Below, one piece after another: positions 43,287 to 53,338 of a stretch of DNA of 64,000 nt. The DNA comes from Mucilaginibacter saanensis. GTDB taxonomy: Bacteria > Bacteroidota > Bacteroidia > Sphingobacteriales > Sphingobacteriaceae. The stretch covers positions 1-64,000 of the forward strand of contig NZ_JACHBZ010000010.1 of the NCBI RefSeq assembly GCF_014200575.1, in the 5' to 3' direction. The notes below the pieces were generated by a model, which was not told the origin of the DNA, did not search any database, and worked only from the letters and a program-made list of their open reading frames with translations. How positions within the stretch are numbered: position 1 is the stretch's first letter; the number at the start of each line of letters is the position of its first letter. A program made the translations under genes and the position numbers.

Positions 43287-45146
43287 ATGAACAAAATCTC
43301 CTTTTTATTAATTTTATTAATAGCGGGTTGCCAAAACCTGTTTGCTCAAAACGATTACATTAAAGAGCACTTTACCAAGAAAGAAGTTTACATCACCATG
43401 CGCGATGGTAAAAAGCTCTTTACCGCCATTTACACCCCTAAGGATGCATCGGCTAAAAATAAGTACCCTATCATGATACAGCGCACCTGTTACAGCGTTG
43501 CCCCTTATGGCACTGATAATTACCCGGCACGCTTAGGCCCTTCAGAAATCATGATGAAAGAGGGCTACATTTTTGTTTATCAAGATGTACGCGGCCGCTG
43601 GAAAAGCGAAGGTACCTGGACCAACATGACGCCGGTTATTGATAACAAAAAAAGCAAAACCGATGTTGACGAAGGCTCTGACACTTACGATACTATTGAC
43701 TGGCTGATTAAAAACGTAGCCGGCAACAATGGTAAGGTTGGCCAGTGGGGTATCTCTTATCCCGGCTTTTATACCGCAGCGGGTATCTTGTCAAACCATC
43801 CGGCTTTAAAGGCCTCATCACCGCAGGCCCCAATCTCTGATTTCTTTTTTGACGATTTCCATCACAACGGTGCTTTTATTGAAGGCTACTTTTTTACCTT
43901 CCCCGTTTTTGGTGTGCAAAAAACAGATACCACCAGTAAAGCCTGGTACACCATGCTTAAGCCCGACTCCAAAGATGGCTACCAATACCTGCTGGATCTG
44001 GGACCGCTTAAAAATGCCGACAAATATTATCACGATAACTTTTTTTGGCAGGAAACCATTAACCATCCCAATTACGATGAATTTTGGAAAAAACGTGGCT
44101 TGCTAAAACACTACGGTAAAGTTAAACCAGCTGTAATGCTGGTTGGCGGCTGGTATGATGCCGAGGATTTAACGGGGCCACTGGCGATATACAAAACCAT
44201 TAACAAAACAGACCCTAATGCGTACAATACTATTGTAATGGGTCCCTTTGGCCATGGCCGCTGGTCGCGCGAAACAGGGCATACCATGCACAGCAACATC
44301 TACTTTGGCGATAGCATTGCTACCTTCTATCAAAAAAACATTGAGGCCAAATTCTTCAATCACTTTTTAAAGGGCAATGGCGATAAAAACTCAGGTTTAC
44401 CCAATGCTTACATGTATAATACCGGCAAAAAGGAATGGGCCACTTTTGATAAATGGCCGGCGCCAAATGCCACACACCAAAAAATGTATTTAGGTGCCGA
44501 TGGTAAACTTGCCGATGCACAACCAGCCTCGGCAGGTTCAGTATCATTTGTGAGCGATCCGCTTAAACCAGTGCCGTATACCGAGGATAATAGCACTACC
44601 ATGGGCTTTACCCCTCACAACTATATGAGCGAAGATCAGCGTTTTGCAGGCAGGCGCCCGGATGTGCTGGCTTACCAGACAGATGTACTGAAAGACGATG
44701 TAACCCTTGGCGGCGAGATCATGGCACATCTGAAAATAGCCACCACCGGTACCGACGCAGATTTTGTAGTAAAACTGATTGATGTTTATCCTGGCGATGA
44801 ACCCAACAATCCCTATATGCCAAACAAGAGCATCATCCTGAGCAATTACTGGCAAATGGTACGCTCTGAAGTAATGCCGGCGCGTTTCCGCAATAGTTTT
44901 GAAAAACCGGAGGCTTTGGTTGCCAATCAAAAAACAGATGTAAATTTTCGCCTGCAGGATGTGTTGCATACCTTTAAAAAAGGGCACCGCATCATGATCC
45001 AGGTACAAAGCACCTGGTTCCCGATAGTAGCACGCAACCCGCAAAAATTTGTGGAGAACCCATACAAAGCCAACGAGAGCGATTACATCAAAGCCACCGA
45101 AACCGTATATAACGACAGCTTTATTGACGTGCAGGTGTTGAAATAA
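43287..45146 (+). CDS. CocE/NonD-family exported hydrolase (S15-type)
   Basis: A 619-residue secreted alpha/beta hydrolase with a C-terminal galactose-binding-like domain. The signal region ends LIAGCQNLFAQ, so it may be a lipoprotein (C15) or cut after AQ. The nucleophile is S157 in WGISYPGFYTAAG; VMGPFGHGRWSRE supplies the histidine. X-Pro peptidase, glutaryl-7-ACA or ester hydrolysis occur in the family. The start at ATG 43287 is preferred to the in-frame TTG 12 bp upstream. Peptidase genes follow on the same strand. Confidence 0.88.
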   Translation: MNKISFLLILLIAGCQNLFAQNDYIKEHFTKKEVYITMRDGKKLFTAIYTPKDASAKNKYPIMIQRTCYSVAPYGTDNYPARLGPSEIMMKEGYIFVYQDVRGRWKSEGTWTNMTPVIDNKKSKTDVDEGSDTYDTIDWLIKNVAGNNGKVGQWGISYPGFYTAAGILSNHPALKASSPQAPISDFFFDDFHHNGAFIEGYFFTFPVFGVQKTDTTSKAWYTMLKPDSKDGYQYLLDLGPLKNADKYYHDNFFWQETINHPNYDEFWKKRGLLKHYGKVKPAVMLVGGWYDAEDLTGPLAIYKTINKTDPNAYNTIVMGPFGHGRWSRETGHTMHSNIYFGDSIATFYQKNIEAKFFNHFLKGNGDKNSGLPNAYMYNTGKKEWATFDKWPAPNATHQKMYLGADGKLADAQPASAGSVSFVSDPLKPVPYTEDNSTTMGFTPHNYMSEDQRFAGRRPDVLAYQTDVLKDDVTLGGEIMAHLKIATTGTDADFVVKLIDVYPGDEPNNPYMPNKSIILSNYWQMVRSEVMPARFRNSFEKPEALVANQKTDVNFRLQDVLHTFKKGHRIMIQVQSTWFPIVARNPQKFVENPYKANESDYIKATETVYNDSFIDVQVLK

Positions 45147-45149
45147 ACC

Positions 45150-45190
45150 ATAATAACACCATTGCAAGCAGTTCGCAATGGTGTTATTAT
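45150..45190 (+). terminator. Terminator after the CocE/NonD gene
   Basis: A 16-bp perfect stem (45150-45165 with 45175-45190), T-rich at its 3' base, begins 3 nt after the stop codon. Confidence 0.8.
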
Positions 45191-45247
45191 TTAATGACCA
45201 TGCAGTTTTAAGCATTTTTAATACGAAAAAGAACCATCCATCAGAAA

Positions 45248-46900
45248 ATGAAAATACGCTTATTGCTCATACTCCTTTTGGCGGCCAGCCTGAGCGCCCG
45301 TGCCCAACTCCTTGAAAACAAGGATGCCTTTACCCATGCCGATACCCTGCGGGGCAGTCTTTCGCTGCTGCGTACTTGTTACGACATTAATTACTACCAT
45401 TTAGATGTTAAGGTAAATATTGATCAGAAAGCCATCAGCGGCAGTAATCAGTTTAAATTTACCGCTACACAGGATTTTACTAAACTACAGTTTGACCTGT
45501 TTGCCAACTTAAATGTTGATAAAGTAGTGTATAAAGGCCAAACGCTGCCTTTTACCCGCGAGGCCAATGCCGTGTTCGTCACGTTCCCGCAAACCATCAC
45601 CAAAAGCAGCAGAGATGAGTTTACGGTATACTATTCAGGTAAGCCAACTATAGCCGTAAACGCACCGTGGGATGGTGGTTTCGTATTTAAAAAAGATTCC
45701 TTGGGTAAACCCTGGGTAGCTACTGCCTGTGAGGGCGTGGGTGCCAGTATCTGGTGGCCCAATAAAGATCACCTGAGCGATGAGGTAGACAGCATGATGA
45801 TCAGCATCAGTGTACCTAAAGGATTAAAAGATGTATCCAACGGCAGGTTGCGCAAGGTTACTCCCTTAAAGGATGGGTATACCCGGTTTGACTGGTTTGT
45901 GGCTAACCCTATCAACAATTATGATGTGGCTGCCAACATTGGCGACTATACCCACTTCAGCGACACTTATGACGGCGAAAAAGGGAAACTCACCCTTGAT
46001 TACTGGGTACTGCCGGCCAGCCTGGCCAAAGCCAAAAAGCAGTTTGGTCAAAACGTAAAACCAATGCTTAAGGCTTTTGAATATTGGTTTGGCCCCTACC
46101 CGTTTTATGAGGATGGCTATAAACTGGTTGAAACACCGCATTTGGGGATGGAGCACCAGAGTGCTACTGCTTATGGCAACCATTTCCTGAACGGCTACCT
46201 GGGCTATGACATGTCGGGCACGGGATGGGGCCTGAAATGGGATTACATTATTGTACATGAAAGCGGCCATGAATGGTTTGGAAACAACATTACCGGGAAA
46301 GACCTGGCTGATATGTGGATCCATGAAAGCTTTACCTGCTATTCTGAGTCGTTGTTTATTGACAATAACTGGGGTAAAAAAGCCGGTCAGGAATATAACA
46401 ATGGTCTGAGGGCAGGTATTTCGAATGACAGTCCTATTGTTGGCGTTTACAATGTAAATAAAGAGGGCTCCGGCGATATGTACCCCAAAGGTGCCGTATT
46501 GCTTAACATGGTACGCACCATTATTAACGATGATGAAAAATGGCGTACTATTTTACGCGGACTTAACAGCACATTTTATCACCAAACCGTTACTTATGAC
46601 CAGGTGGTAAATTACATCAACACACAATCTGGTAAAAACCTGTTGCCTGTTTTTGATCAGTACCTGTACTATAAAAATTTACCCACACTGGAGTTTGCCA
46701 CACAGGACGGTAAGCTACTGAGCAGATGGATAGCCGATGCACAGGATTTTACCATGCCGGTATTGGTAAAAATAAAAGGCGGCGAGTATAAATTTATTAC
46801 CCCTACCAACCATTTTACACCGGTTGCTATTGATGGCGCTACCGAAACTAACATAGAGGTGGATACATTTAACTATTACATAGGTATTTTAAAGGATTAA
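45248..46900 (+). CDS. M1-family metallopeptidase, copy 1
   Basis: A 550-residue exported zinc peptidase (signal peptide to about residue 19). Zinc ligands H337, H341 and E360 lie in HESGHEWFGNN and WIHESFTCYSE. The substrate-binding GxMEN motif appears as GMEHQSATAYGN. It is shorter than classic aminopeptidase N because it lacks the large C-terminal helical domain. It trims peptides from the N-terminus, probably in the periplasm. A close paralog follows 148 bp downstream. Confidence 0.93.
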   Translation: MKIRLLLILLLAASLSARAQLLENKDAFTHADTLRGSLSLLRTCYDINYYHLDVKVNIDQKAISGSNQFKFTATQDFTKLQFDLFANLNVDKVVYKGQTLPFTREANAVFVTFPQTITKSSRDEFTVYYSGKPTIAVNAPWDGGFVFKKDSLGKPWVATACEGVGASIWWPNKDHLSDEVDSMMISISVPKGLKDVSNGRLRKVTPLKDGYTRFDWFVANPINNYDVAANIGDYTHFSDTYDGEKGKLTLDYWVLPASLAKAKKQFGQNVKPMLKAFEYWFGPYPFYEDGYKLVETPHLGMEHQSATAYGNHFLNGYLGYDMSGTGWGLKWDYIIVHESGHEWFGNNITGKDLADMWIHESFTCYSESLFIDNNWGKKAGQEYNNGLRAGISNDSPIVGVYNVNKEGSGDMYPKGAVLLNMVRTIINDDEKWRTILRGLNSTFYHQTVTYDQVVNYINTQSGKNLLPVFDQYLYYKNLPTLEFATQDGKLLSRWIADAQDFTMPVLVKIKGGEYKFITPTNHFTPVAIDGATETNIEVDTFNYYIGILKD

Positions 46901-46906
46901 CCATTG

Positions 46907-47020
46907 ATGTGTTATATAAAATCGCTTTATCTGTTTATATTTTTGCTGATAGCACAGGGCGGCTTTGCCCAAATCCATAATCTACAAAGGGCACATATAC
47001 AAGGAAAAGTGGAGCAGTAA
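46907..47020 (+). CDS. Small signal-peptide ORF between the M1 genes (possible remnant)
   Basis: A 37-codon frame starts at ATG 46907 and encodes a good signal peptide (KSLYLFIFLLIAQGGFAQ) and only 15 more residues, ending QGKVEQ. It lies between the M1 paralogs, whose own signal regions also end in AQ. It may be the relic of a third exported gene or a true small secreted peptide. The only evidence is the reading frame. Confidence 0.35.
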   Translation: MCYIKSLYLFIFLLIAQGGFAQIHNLQRAHIQGKVEQ

Positions 47021-47048
47021 TTGTGCTTAACACTAGAATAAATTTACC

Positions 47049-48719
47049 ATGAAATTAAAACAACTATACCGTGTAACCATAGCTTGTTTAACGGCAACTA
47101 TTTTTACACTATCGGCACAAGCCCAGCTTGGTGTACCTAAAACAACCTTTACCCGTGCAGATACCCTGCGCGGCAGTTTAACACCTTTACGCACCTGCTA
47201 TGATATTAACTACTATCATCTGGATGTGAAGTTTGACATTGCTCAAAAGTTCATCAGTGGCAGTAACCTGTTTAAATTTACCGCCACACAGGATTTTACC
47301 AAACTCCAGTTTGACCTGTTTGCCAATCTTAAAGTTGACAAGGTAGTATATAAGGGTCAGGAGCTGCCTTATACCCGCGAGTTTAATGCGGTGTTTATCA
47401 CCTTTCCGCAAACCATCACCAATGGCAGTAAGGATGAATTTACAGTTTATTATTCGGGTAATCCAACTGTTGCCAAACATGCTCCATGGGATGGCGGCAT
47501 AGTATTTACAACCGACTCGTTAGGGAAGCCCTGGGTAGCTACAGCCTGCCAGGGAGTAGGTGCCAGTATCTGGTGGCCAACTAAAGATCACCAGTATGAT
47601 GAGGTAGACAGCGCACTGATCAGCATCAGCGTACCCAAGGGATTAAAAGATGTATCAAACGGCCGTTTACGCAAGGTAACCCGGTTAAAGGATGGCTACA
47701 CCCGTTTTGACTGGTTTGTTGCCAATCCCATCAACAATTATGATATTGAAGCCAACATTGGCGATTATGCCCATTATGAAGGAGCTTACCAGGGCGAGAA
47801 AGGTAAACTAACCCTTGATTACTGGCCGCTAAGCTATAACATTAACAAAGCCCAAAAACAATGGGGCGAAAACGCACCCAAAATGCTGAAAGCTTTTGAA
47901 CATTGGTTTGGTCCCTACCCTTTTTATGAAGATGGCTATAAACTGATTGAAACCCCGCACCTGGGTATGGAGCACCAAAGCGGTACCGCCTATGGCAATC
48001 ATTACCAGAACGGCTACCTGGGTCGCGATCTTTCGGGTACGGGCTGGGGTTTAAAGTGGGATTTTATTGTGGTACATGAGAGCGGGCACGAATGGTTCGG
48101 CAACAATATCACCTCTAAAGATGTGGCTGATATGTGGATTCATGAAAGTTTCACCAACTATTCTGAATCCTTATTTATTGAAACCTATTATGGCAAACAG
48201 GCCGGACAGGAATATGTTCATGGTACGCGCCTTAGAATTTCAAACGATAGCCCTATTGTTGGGCCGTATAACGTAAACAAAGAAGGCTCGGGCGATATGT
48301 ATTACAAGGGCGGCAACCTGCTTAATATGGTGCGCACCATTATTAACAATGATGAAAAATGGCGCGGCATACTGCGCGGACTTAACAGCACATTTTATCA
48401 CCAAACAGTTGCGTATAATCAAATTGTGAATTACATTAATCAACAGGCAGGCATCAATTTAACAGCCGTATTTGATCAGTATCTGCACCATGTTAACATC
48501 CCTATACTGGAATTTAGCCAAAGAGAAGGCAAACTGTATTGCCGGTGGACTAACGTTAACAAAGAGTTTAACATGCCGGTGAGGGTAAAAATAAAAGGCG
48601 GCGATTATAAATTCATTACCCCCAACAACAGTTTTGCCCCACTTGATCTGGAGAGCGCAACAAAAGATAATATCGAGGTAGATACTTTTAATTATTACAT
48701 AGGGGTAATGATTGATTAA
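47049..48719 (+). CDS. M1-family metallopeptidase, copy 2
   Basis: A 556-residue paralog of the preceding peptidase, alike over the whole length. Zinc ligands are H343, H347 and E366 (HESGHEWFGNN, WIHESFTNYSE), and GMEHQSGTAYGN is again the substrate loop. Differences cluster in the signal region, the 240-265 linker and the C-terminal strands (HHVNIPILEFSQREGKL against the counterpart in copy 1). Tandem duplication followed by divergence is the simplest explanation; the two probably differ in peptide preference. Confidence 0.93.
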   Translation: MKLKQLYRVTIACLTATIFTLSAQAQLGVPKTTFTRADTLRGSLTPLRTCYDINYYHLDVKFDIAQKFISGSNLFKFTATQDFTKLQFDLFANLKVDKVVYKGQELPYTREFNAVFITFPQTITNGSKDEFTVYYSGNPTVAKHAPWDGGIVFTTDSLGKPWVATACQGVGASIWWPTKDHQYDEVDSALISISVPKGLKDVSNGRLRKVTRLKDGYTRFDWFVANPINNYDIEANIGDYAHYEGAYQGEKGKLTLDYWPLSYNINKAQKQWGENAPKMLKAFEHWFGPYPFYEDGYKLIETPHLGMEHQSGTAYGNHYQNGYLGRDLSGTGWGLKWDFIVVHESGHEWFGNNITSKDVADMWIHESFTNYSESLFIETYYGKQAGQEYVHGTRLRISNDSPIVGPYNVNKEGSGDMYYKGGNLLNMVRTIINNDEKWRGILRGLNSTFYHQTVAYNQIVNYINQQAGINLTAVFDQYLHHVNIPILEFSQREGKLYCRWTNVNKEFNMPVRVKIKGGDYKFITPNNSFAPLDLESATKDNIEVDTFNYYIGVMID

Positions 48720-48842
48720 GTTGTATCATACATAAAGTACGAGTTTCCGATATAGTGATGACAGGCCATATTAACTTTATTTAAAAAATACTGCAACCTA
48801 TAAGCAAAAATTGCGTCTTATTAACAAACAACTAAACTCATT

Positions 48843-49583
48843 ATGAAATCACTCACTAAATTATTACTGTTTATTGCACTGGCAACAGGTGCTGCAAGCC
48901 ATACATTTGCAAATATTCATCCTAAAGCAATTGCTGTTCAAAATAATACTGTCGACCGTCACCTTTCAGGTTTCAGTTCGGTTGAAGTTTCAGGGTCATT
49001 TGATGTTTTTATAACCCAGGGATCAGCAGAATCAGTTAAGGTAACCGCACCATCAGAGGTAATTGACCGCATTATTACCGAAGTAAATGACGGTGTATTA
49101 AAAATATACACCAAAAAAGGAACCGACTTTAACAACCTTTTTGGTGGTCTACATAAAAAAATAGCTATTTATATTTCGGCAAAAAGTGTTAACGGGATAG
49201 CATTGGCGGGTTCCGGCGATGTTTATTTTAAAGACGGTCTTCGCGCCGATTCCTTTAAACTAAAGCTTTCAGGTTCCGGTGATGTTACAGGCAAACTTGA
49301 TGTAAAATCGCTGGAAAGCAACCTTTCAGGTTCAGGTGATATCCGGTTGAGCGGTCATGCCGATAATTTATCAGTGGGTGTTGTTGGTTCAGGCGATTTC
49401 TCGGCAAAAGAGCTCATCTCTAATACTGCCGCAGTACGCATTGCCGGTTCAGGTGATGTAAGGATAAACGTGAATCAAAAACTGGATGCCTCTGTAGTAG
49501 GCTCTGGCGATATATACTATACCGGCAGCGTTAAAAATATAAACAGCTCCAAAGCCGGCAGCGGCGAAATACACCGGATGTAA
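48843..49583 (+). CDS. GIN-domain (DUF2807) exported protein
   Basis: A 246-residue secreted protein with a signal peptide (to about residue 23). The domain is a right-handed beta-helix: repeats of the motif GSGD recur (LAGSGDVYF, LSGSGDVTG, LSGSGDIRL, VVGSGDFSA, IAGSGDVRI, VVGSGDIYY), about every 20 residues. Family members are called head GIN domain or putative autotransporter adhesin proteins; no enzymatic site is known. Monocistronic, with a very strong terminator. Confidence 0.88.
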   Translation: MKSLTKLLLFIALATGAASHTFANIHPKAIAVQNNTVDRHLSGFSSVEVSGSFDVFITQGSAESVKVTAPSEVIDRIITEVNDGVLKIYTKKGTDFNNLFGGLHKKIAIYISAKSVNGIALAGSGDVYFKDGLRADSFKLKLSGSGDVTGKLDVKSLESNLSGSGDIRLSGHADNLSVGVVGSGDFSAKELISNTAAVRIAGSGDVRINVNQKLDASVVGSGDIYYTGSVKNINSSKAGSGEIHRM

Positions 49584-49595
49584 CATTTGCAGCAA

Positions 49596-49643
49596 TTAAG
49601 CAAAAAGCGCGATCAGGTTAACCTGATCGCGCTTTTTGCTTAA
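49596..49643. terminator. 48-bp perfect palindrome, bidirectional terminator
   Basis: The arm TTAAGCAAAAAGCGCGATCA plus GGT (49596-49618) is repeated in inverse at 49621-49643 around a central TA. It separates convergent genes (stops at 49583 and 49657) and has T tracts on both strands. Confidence 0.85.
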
Positions 49644-49656
49644 ACTACGATTAAGT

Positions 49657-50379
49657 TTAAAACCGTGTATAAAATGCCAGTTGGGCTACGTGGTTTATGG
49701 TATAACTTTCAGCTTGTTTTATATATTGGTTAAGGTAGCCTGTTTCTACATCAACCATTTTACTGATCCGGTAACCCACTGCTACGTAAGCGCGGTTTTG
49801 ATCAAAAAAATGCTTGTTCACCTTGTTTTTGTGTTGCACGTTTACAAACACCTCATTCTGCAGGGCAAGGAATGCTCCTTTAGTAAACACGGCCGAATCA
49901 TTTTTAAAAGGTATTACACCTCTTGCAAAATAACGGAAACGCTGTGCAAAATATTGGTCGTTTTTGTTAGCAGCCGTATTCCCCAAAAAGCGCTGCTCTA
50001 AACGGAAACGATGTGATAGCACGGTATTTTTACCCACTTTATGCGAGTAAGTATATTGCTGCCAGATGCGATGCTCCGGGCGGAAGGTTTTATCGCCGGC
50101 TGTGTTACGGCCGTTGGTGGCAATGTAAGCATAACCCAAAGCACCAATTTTATTATTGGCAAAGTAATAAGTGGCAGATGGGCGCAGTAATGTGTGTTTC
50201 AAATAACTCAACTCATCATGCGACCGGAACTGTATATCAACAGCGTAGCCCCAATGTTCTGATAGCTTTTGGGTATGGAACAATGCCCCCCATCCCGAAA
50301 ATTGATTATCCTGTGCTAATAGCCTTGCAGGAGCTAAAAATAACACGAGAAGAACCGATAATTTGTGCTTTAATTGCAT
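49657..50379 (-). CDS. DUF2490 family outer-membrane-like protein
   Basis: A 240-residue exported protein (signal peptide cut near LLAQ, residue 22). Alternating beta strands, such as FSGWGALFHTQKLSEHWGYA, HRIWQQYTYSHKV, VLSHRFRLEQRF and the terminal AQLAFYTRF, match the DUF2490 family, which is predicted to form a small barrel. Function unknown. The gene for another barrel-like protein lies 41 bp upstream on the same strand. Confidence 0.82.
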   Translation of the reverse strand: MQLKHKLSVLLVLFLAPARLLAQDNQFSGWGALFHTQKLSEHWGYAVDIQFRSHDELSYLKHTLLRPSATYYFANNKIGALGYAYIATNGRNTAGDKTFRPEHRIWQQYTYSHKVGKNTVLSHRFRLEQRFLGNTAANKNDQYFAQRFRYFARGVIPFKNDSAVFTKGAFLALQNEVFVNVQHKNKVNKHFFDQNRAYVAVGYRISKMVDVETGYLNQYIKQAESYTINHVAQLAFYTRF

Positions 50380-50420
50380 AGTATATAGTATTTGTTTAAG
50401 GTTAATTGCTCTGCTAATTA

Positions 50421-51449
50421 CTAATCCTTGAATTTGAGCAGTGTTTTCCTGCCCAGATCAAACGACACCCTGAACGCTTCCTGGTTGCTAAGGGCAGCCC
50501 CTGGTACCTGGTGAAAACTTAAAATAAACTGCCCTTTGATACGCTTATAGAAAAACGGCGTATATATAATATCAAGGCGGTTATAAGTTTTATATTGATA
50601 AAATGAGTCGCCATATAAAACATGGCTACCCTCACCTTTATAAAATTCATCAAACAAAGCAAACTGGTGCCAGCTAAAATAAGCGTTTGCAATAAAGCCC
50701 TTGGGTTTCTGAAAACCATCAACCCCGCGGGTACGCTCCAATGACATCATTCCTCCTGCCTCTACAGATAACGAATCTAAAAAGGTTTTATGACTAAAAT
50801 CAAGACCTAAACGTATTTGGCCACCACCGTTATCCTGTATATGATCATTAGGGATAGGTATGCCAGGGCCAGCATCATGCAACAGCAAAAAATAATGCGA
50901 CACATAAAAAGGTCCAAAAAGTGACGGACGGTACTTACCGGAAAAACCAAATAGAAACTCCTCACGCTCGGTATCCGTTTGGCGGCTTACCCAATCAATC
51001 CAGCCAGTTTCGGTAAAATGCTCGTTATGCACACGGGCTAATAAGCCCTCTACATTGGGGCGGTAATAACGCAGCGTATCATTCAGCAAAGCACGGGGAT
51101 AATCATCCAGTAAACCTTCGCGTGGGAATGCACCTGCATTAAACAGCCAGTTTTTTCCGGTATAGCTATAGTATGCTACAGGATTAACCTTTACAAAATA
51201 AGGCTGTGCACCAAATTCATGCAAGGCATTGGCACCCACTATAAAATGATGTACGCTATCAATATTTAACCCCATGTCAAGCTCGGTTCGCACACCAGAG
51301 TACGTGCGTGATCGTAACACAAAAGGTTTATACTCGCGGTTATCCAAAAAGCCCATCCCGTTAAAATGGATGTCGAGGCTATTCTGCGCCAAAGCAGCTG
51401 TACTGCTTATAAATGTAATAATTGCAACCAGGTATAGTTTTTTAAACAT
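50421..51449 (-). CDS. Predicted outer-membrane beta-barrel protein, unknown family
   Basis: A 342-residue exported protein (signal peptide about 1-21, cut after ALA). Many short amphipathic strands with aromatic girdles (YYSYTGKNWLFNAGAF, YVSHYFLLLHD, GFIANAYFSWHQFALF) and an end in FRVSFDLGRKTLLKFKD suggest a barrel. I do not recognise a named family. It shares strand and close spacing with the DUF2490 gene below and the glycosyltransferase above (12 bp), so the three may form an operon. Confidence 0.65.
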   Translation of the reverse strand: MFKKLYLVAIITFISSTAALAQNSLDIHFNGMGFLDNREYKPFVLRSRTYSGVRTELDMGLNIDSVHHFIVGANALHEFGAQPYFVKVNPVAYYSYTGKNWLFNAGAFPREGLLDDYPRALLNDTLRYYRPNVEGLLARVHNEHFTETGWIDWVSRQTDTEREEFLFGFSGKYRPSLFGPFYVSHYFLLLHDAGPGIPIPNDHIQDNGGGQIRLGLDFSHKTFLDSLSVEAGGMMSLERTRGVDGFQKPKGFIANAYFSWHQFALFDEFYKGEGSHVLYGDSFYQYKTYNRLDIIYTPFFYKRIKGQFILSFHQVPGAALSNQEAFRVSFDLGRKTLLKFKD

Positions 51450-51461
51450 GGGGTAATGGTA

Positions 51462-53189
51462 TTATTTAACAGTTAATTTGATAATGGTACTATTTCTGCT
51501 TCCTTCAAACGGCTCCGTTCGCCAGGAGAAAAACAAAGCGTAACTGCCCTTTTTTACCGGGGCTTTAAGTGTAAAAGCATAGCGAACCTGCCCACCGGGT
51601 TTTATCGGCGGCAGATTATAAAAATCATTTGCGGCTGGCTGTACAGCGGCCAGATCATCACCCAGGTATAAGCAAGCCTCCATAGCAAGCGGGTGAACGG
51701 CACCTTTATTACTGAAATCAATAGTAAATGGATACGGATTGGTGATGGTTAAATCAATAGCCTGCTGCTGCCCCGGTGCTGCGGTAATGGTGTCTACTGC
51801 AGCCTTACATATTACTTTTTGATAGGTGCGGGCATTATTAACCCAGCCGCCATACCACTTCCCTGTTACATCAATACTATCGGTAGTTACTCCGTGTATC
51901 TTATCCTGGGTAAGGTAATATACATTGGTGTGCTGCAGGCTATCCTCAAAAGGCCACATATCAAACTGGGTGGTACGGTAATATCTGGAATCGTACGCAA
52001 AGCCTTTCAGTGAGTTGGTATAAAAACAATATTTTGATGGATTTTGATATTCATCTTTCATGATCACATAATGATCACCGGCTTTGGCATGCACCGCTTT
52101 GGCCCAATCCCTGAAACCGTAATAACTGGCCAACTGGCCATTTTCCTTTAAAAATGAAAATCCTGCAACCAGGCACAACCTGAAAGCCACAATAAGTATA
52201 ATATTGGCCCCCGCCAGCCTGTAAAGCCATATTGGATTAAACTCCCTTTGTTTAAGATTAATCAGGGCCAGCATCACCAGCGGCACAAAGGCTATCAGCG
52301 TATAATGCGGCTGTACATCTACCTTCAGAGTATTTAGGTAAAAGAAAATAAAAACACCTGCCGCATTAACCATGAGGCAGCGCATAAAGGCATCCTTTAT
52401 TTTGGTGGTAAAGGCCTTGTAAAATAAAAACCAGCTAATGAGCGGTCCACCTATCAGAAGCTGTGCACCGATGTAGTTAAAACCATAAGTAATGTCAAAG
52501 CCACCGCTGGAGCGTTCAAACAAATTAAAGTTCACCGCCGGGAAGTTATGGTGATACTGCCATATTAAATGCGGTACAAACAAAGCAAAGGCCAGCACCA
52601 CGGTAAGGTAAAAAGACCCGCGTTTCAATAACTTTAAGTTTGACAAAAGAGTAAAGCCGATCAACAGGATGCCATGGTATTTACTATATAACAGGCAAGC
52701 GGCTATCACGCCGAGTATAATGGCCAATACCCAGCTGTCGCCGTCAAGGTATTGCTGATAGAAAAAGTAAAACAGCACGGCAAAAAACAGCAAGGGAGCA
52801 TCAGGAGTAGCAGTAAAACCGTATACATGAAAAATCAACACCCCGCCCATAAACAGGATAAACCATTTGGCGCTCACGGCATACCTTTGCAGCATAAGCC
52901 ATACCAGGTACAATGCCAGCGTACTCGACAGTAACGTTATAAGCCGTGCCCCCAGTTCATTATGCACCAATGTATCGCCTATACGGATAAATACTGCCAC
53001 CATTGGCGGGTGGTAATAAAAGCCCCAGTCCATCATGCGCGAAAACACCCAGTAGTAGGCTTCATCGGCATGTAACTCAAGCGTGTAAGCCTGCAGGATG
53101 TTCAACAACGTCCACAACAATAAAAAATACACAACAGGGCGATTATACTTTACCTGGGCCTGCGTGTTATTTAAAGTGGCGTGCTGCAT
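51462..53189 (-). CDS. Membrane glycosyltransferase, GT39-like
   Basis: A 575-residue polytopic protein: about ten membrane segments in residues 1-350, then a soluble periplasmic domain (about 350-575) ending in a beta-sandwich-like segment. The first loop has LHADEAYYWVFSRMMDWGFYYHPP, here cited as two parts: LHADEAYYW carries the catalytic acidic pair and GFYYHPP the PMT loop. The fold moves sugars from polyprenyl phosphate to an acceptor. It differs from the other GT39 gene by the large C-terminal domain. Confidence 0.82.
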   Translation of the reverse strand: MQHATLNNTQAQVKYNRPVVYFLLLWTLLNILQAYTLELHADEAYYWVFSRMMDWGFYYHPPMVAVFIRIGDTLVHNELGARLITLLSSTLALYLVWLMLQRYAVSAKWFILFMGGVLIFHVYGFTATPDAPLLFFAVLFYFFYQQYLDGDSWVLAIILGVIAACLLYSKYHGILLIGFTLLSNLKLLKRGSFYLTVVLAFALFVPHLIWQYHHNFPAVNFNLFERSSGGFDITYGFNYIGAQLLIGGPLISWFLFYKAFTTKIKDAFMRCLMVNAAGVFIFFYLNTLKVDVQPHYTLIAFVPLVMLALINLKQREFNPIWLYRLAGANIILIVAFRLCLVAGFSFLKENGQLASYYGFRDWAKAVHAKAGDHYVIMKDEYQNPSKYCFYTNSLKGFAYDSRYYRTTQFDMWPFEDSLQHTNVYYLTQDKIHGVTTDSIDVTGKWYGGWVNNARTYQKVICKAAVDTITAAPGQQQAIDLTITNPYPFTIDFSNKGAVHPLAMEACLYLGDDLAAVQPAANDFYNLPPIKPGGQVRYAFTLKAPVKKGSYALFFSWRTEPFEGSRNSTIIKLTVK

Positions 53190-53338
53190 TAATTACATTA
53201 AAAATTGAATTGGCAAAGGTATGATAAAAGATATAAGGCATAAAGCAATCGCAATCATCATTAAGTAAATTGATCAAATAGTCCCGCAATCTTCATAATT
53301 TAGCTATACATAGACATATCAACTTACCCGTATCACCA

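Noticed and set aside
44544..45215. A 223-codon minus-strand frame opposite the CocE/NonD gene
   Set aside because: It is antisense to a clearly coding hydrolase and its translation has no family features; it is a frame shadow.
50013..50381. A 122-codon plus-strand frame opposite the DUF2490 gene
   Set aside because: Antisense to a protein with signal peptide and conserved strands; composition is not protein-like.
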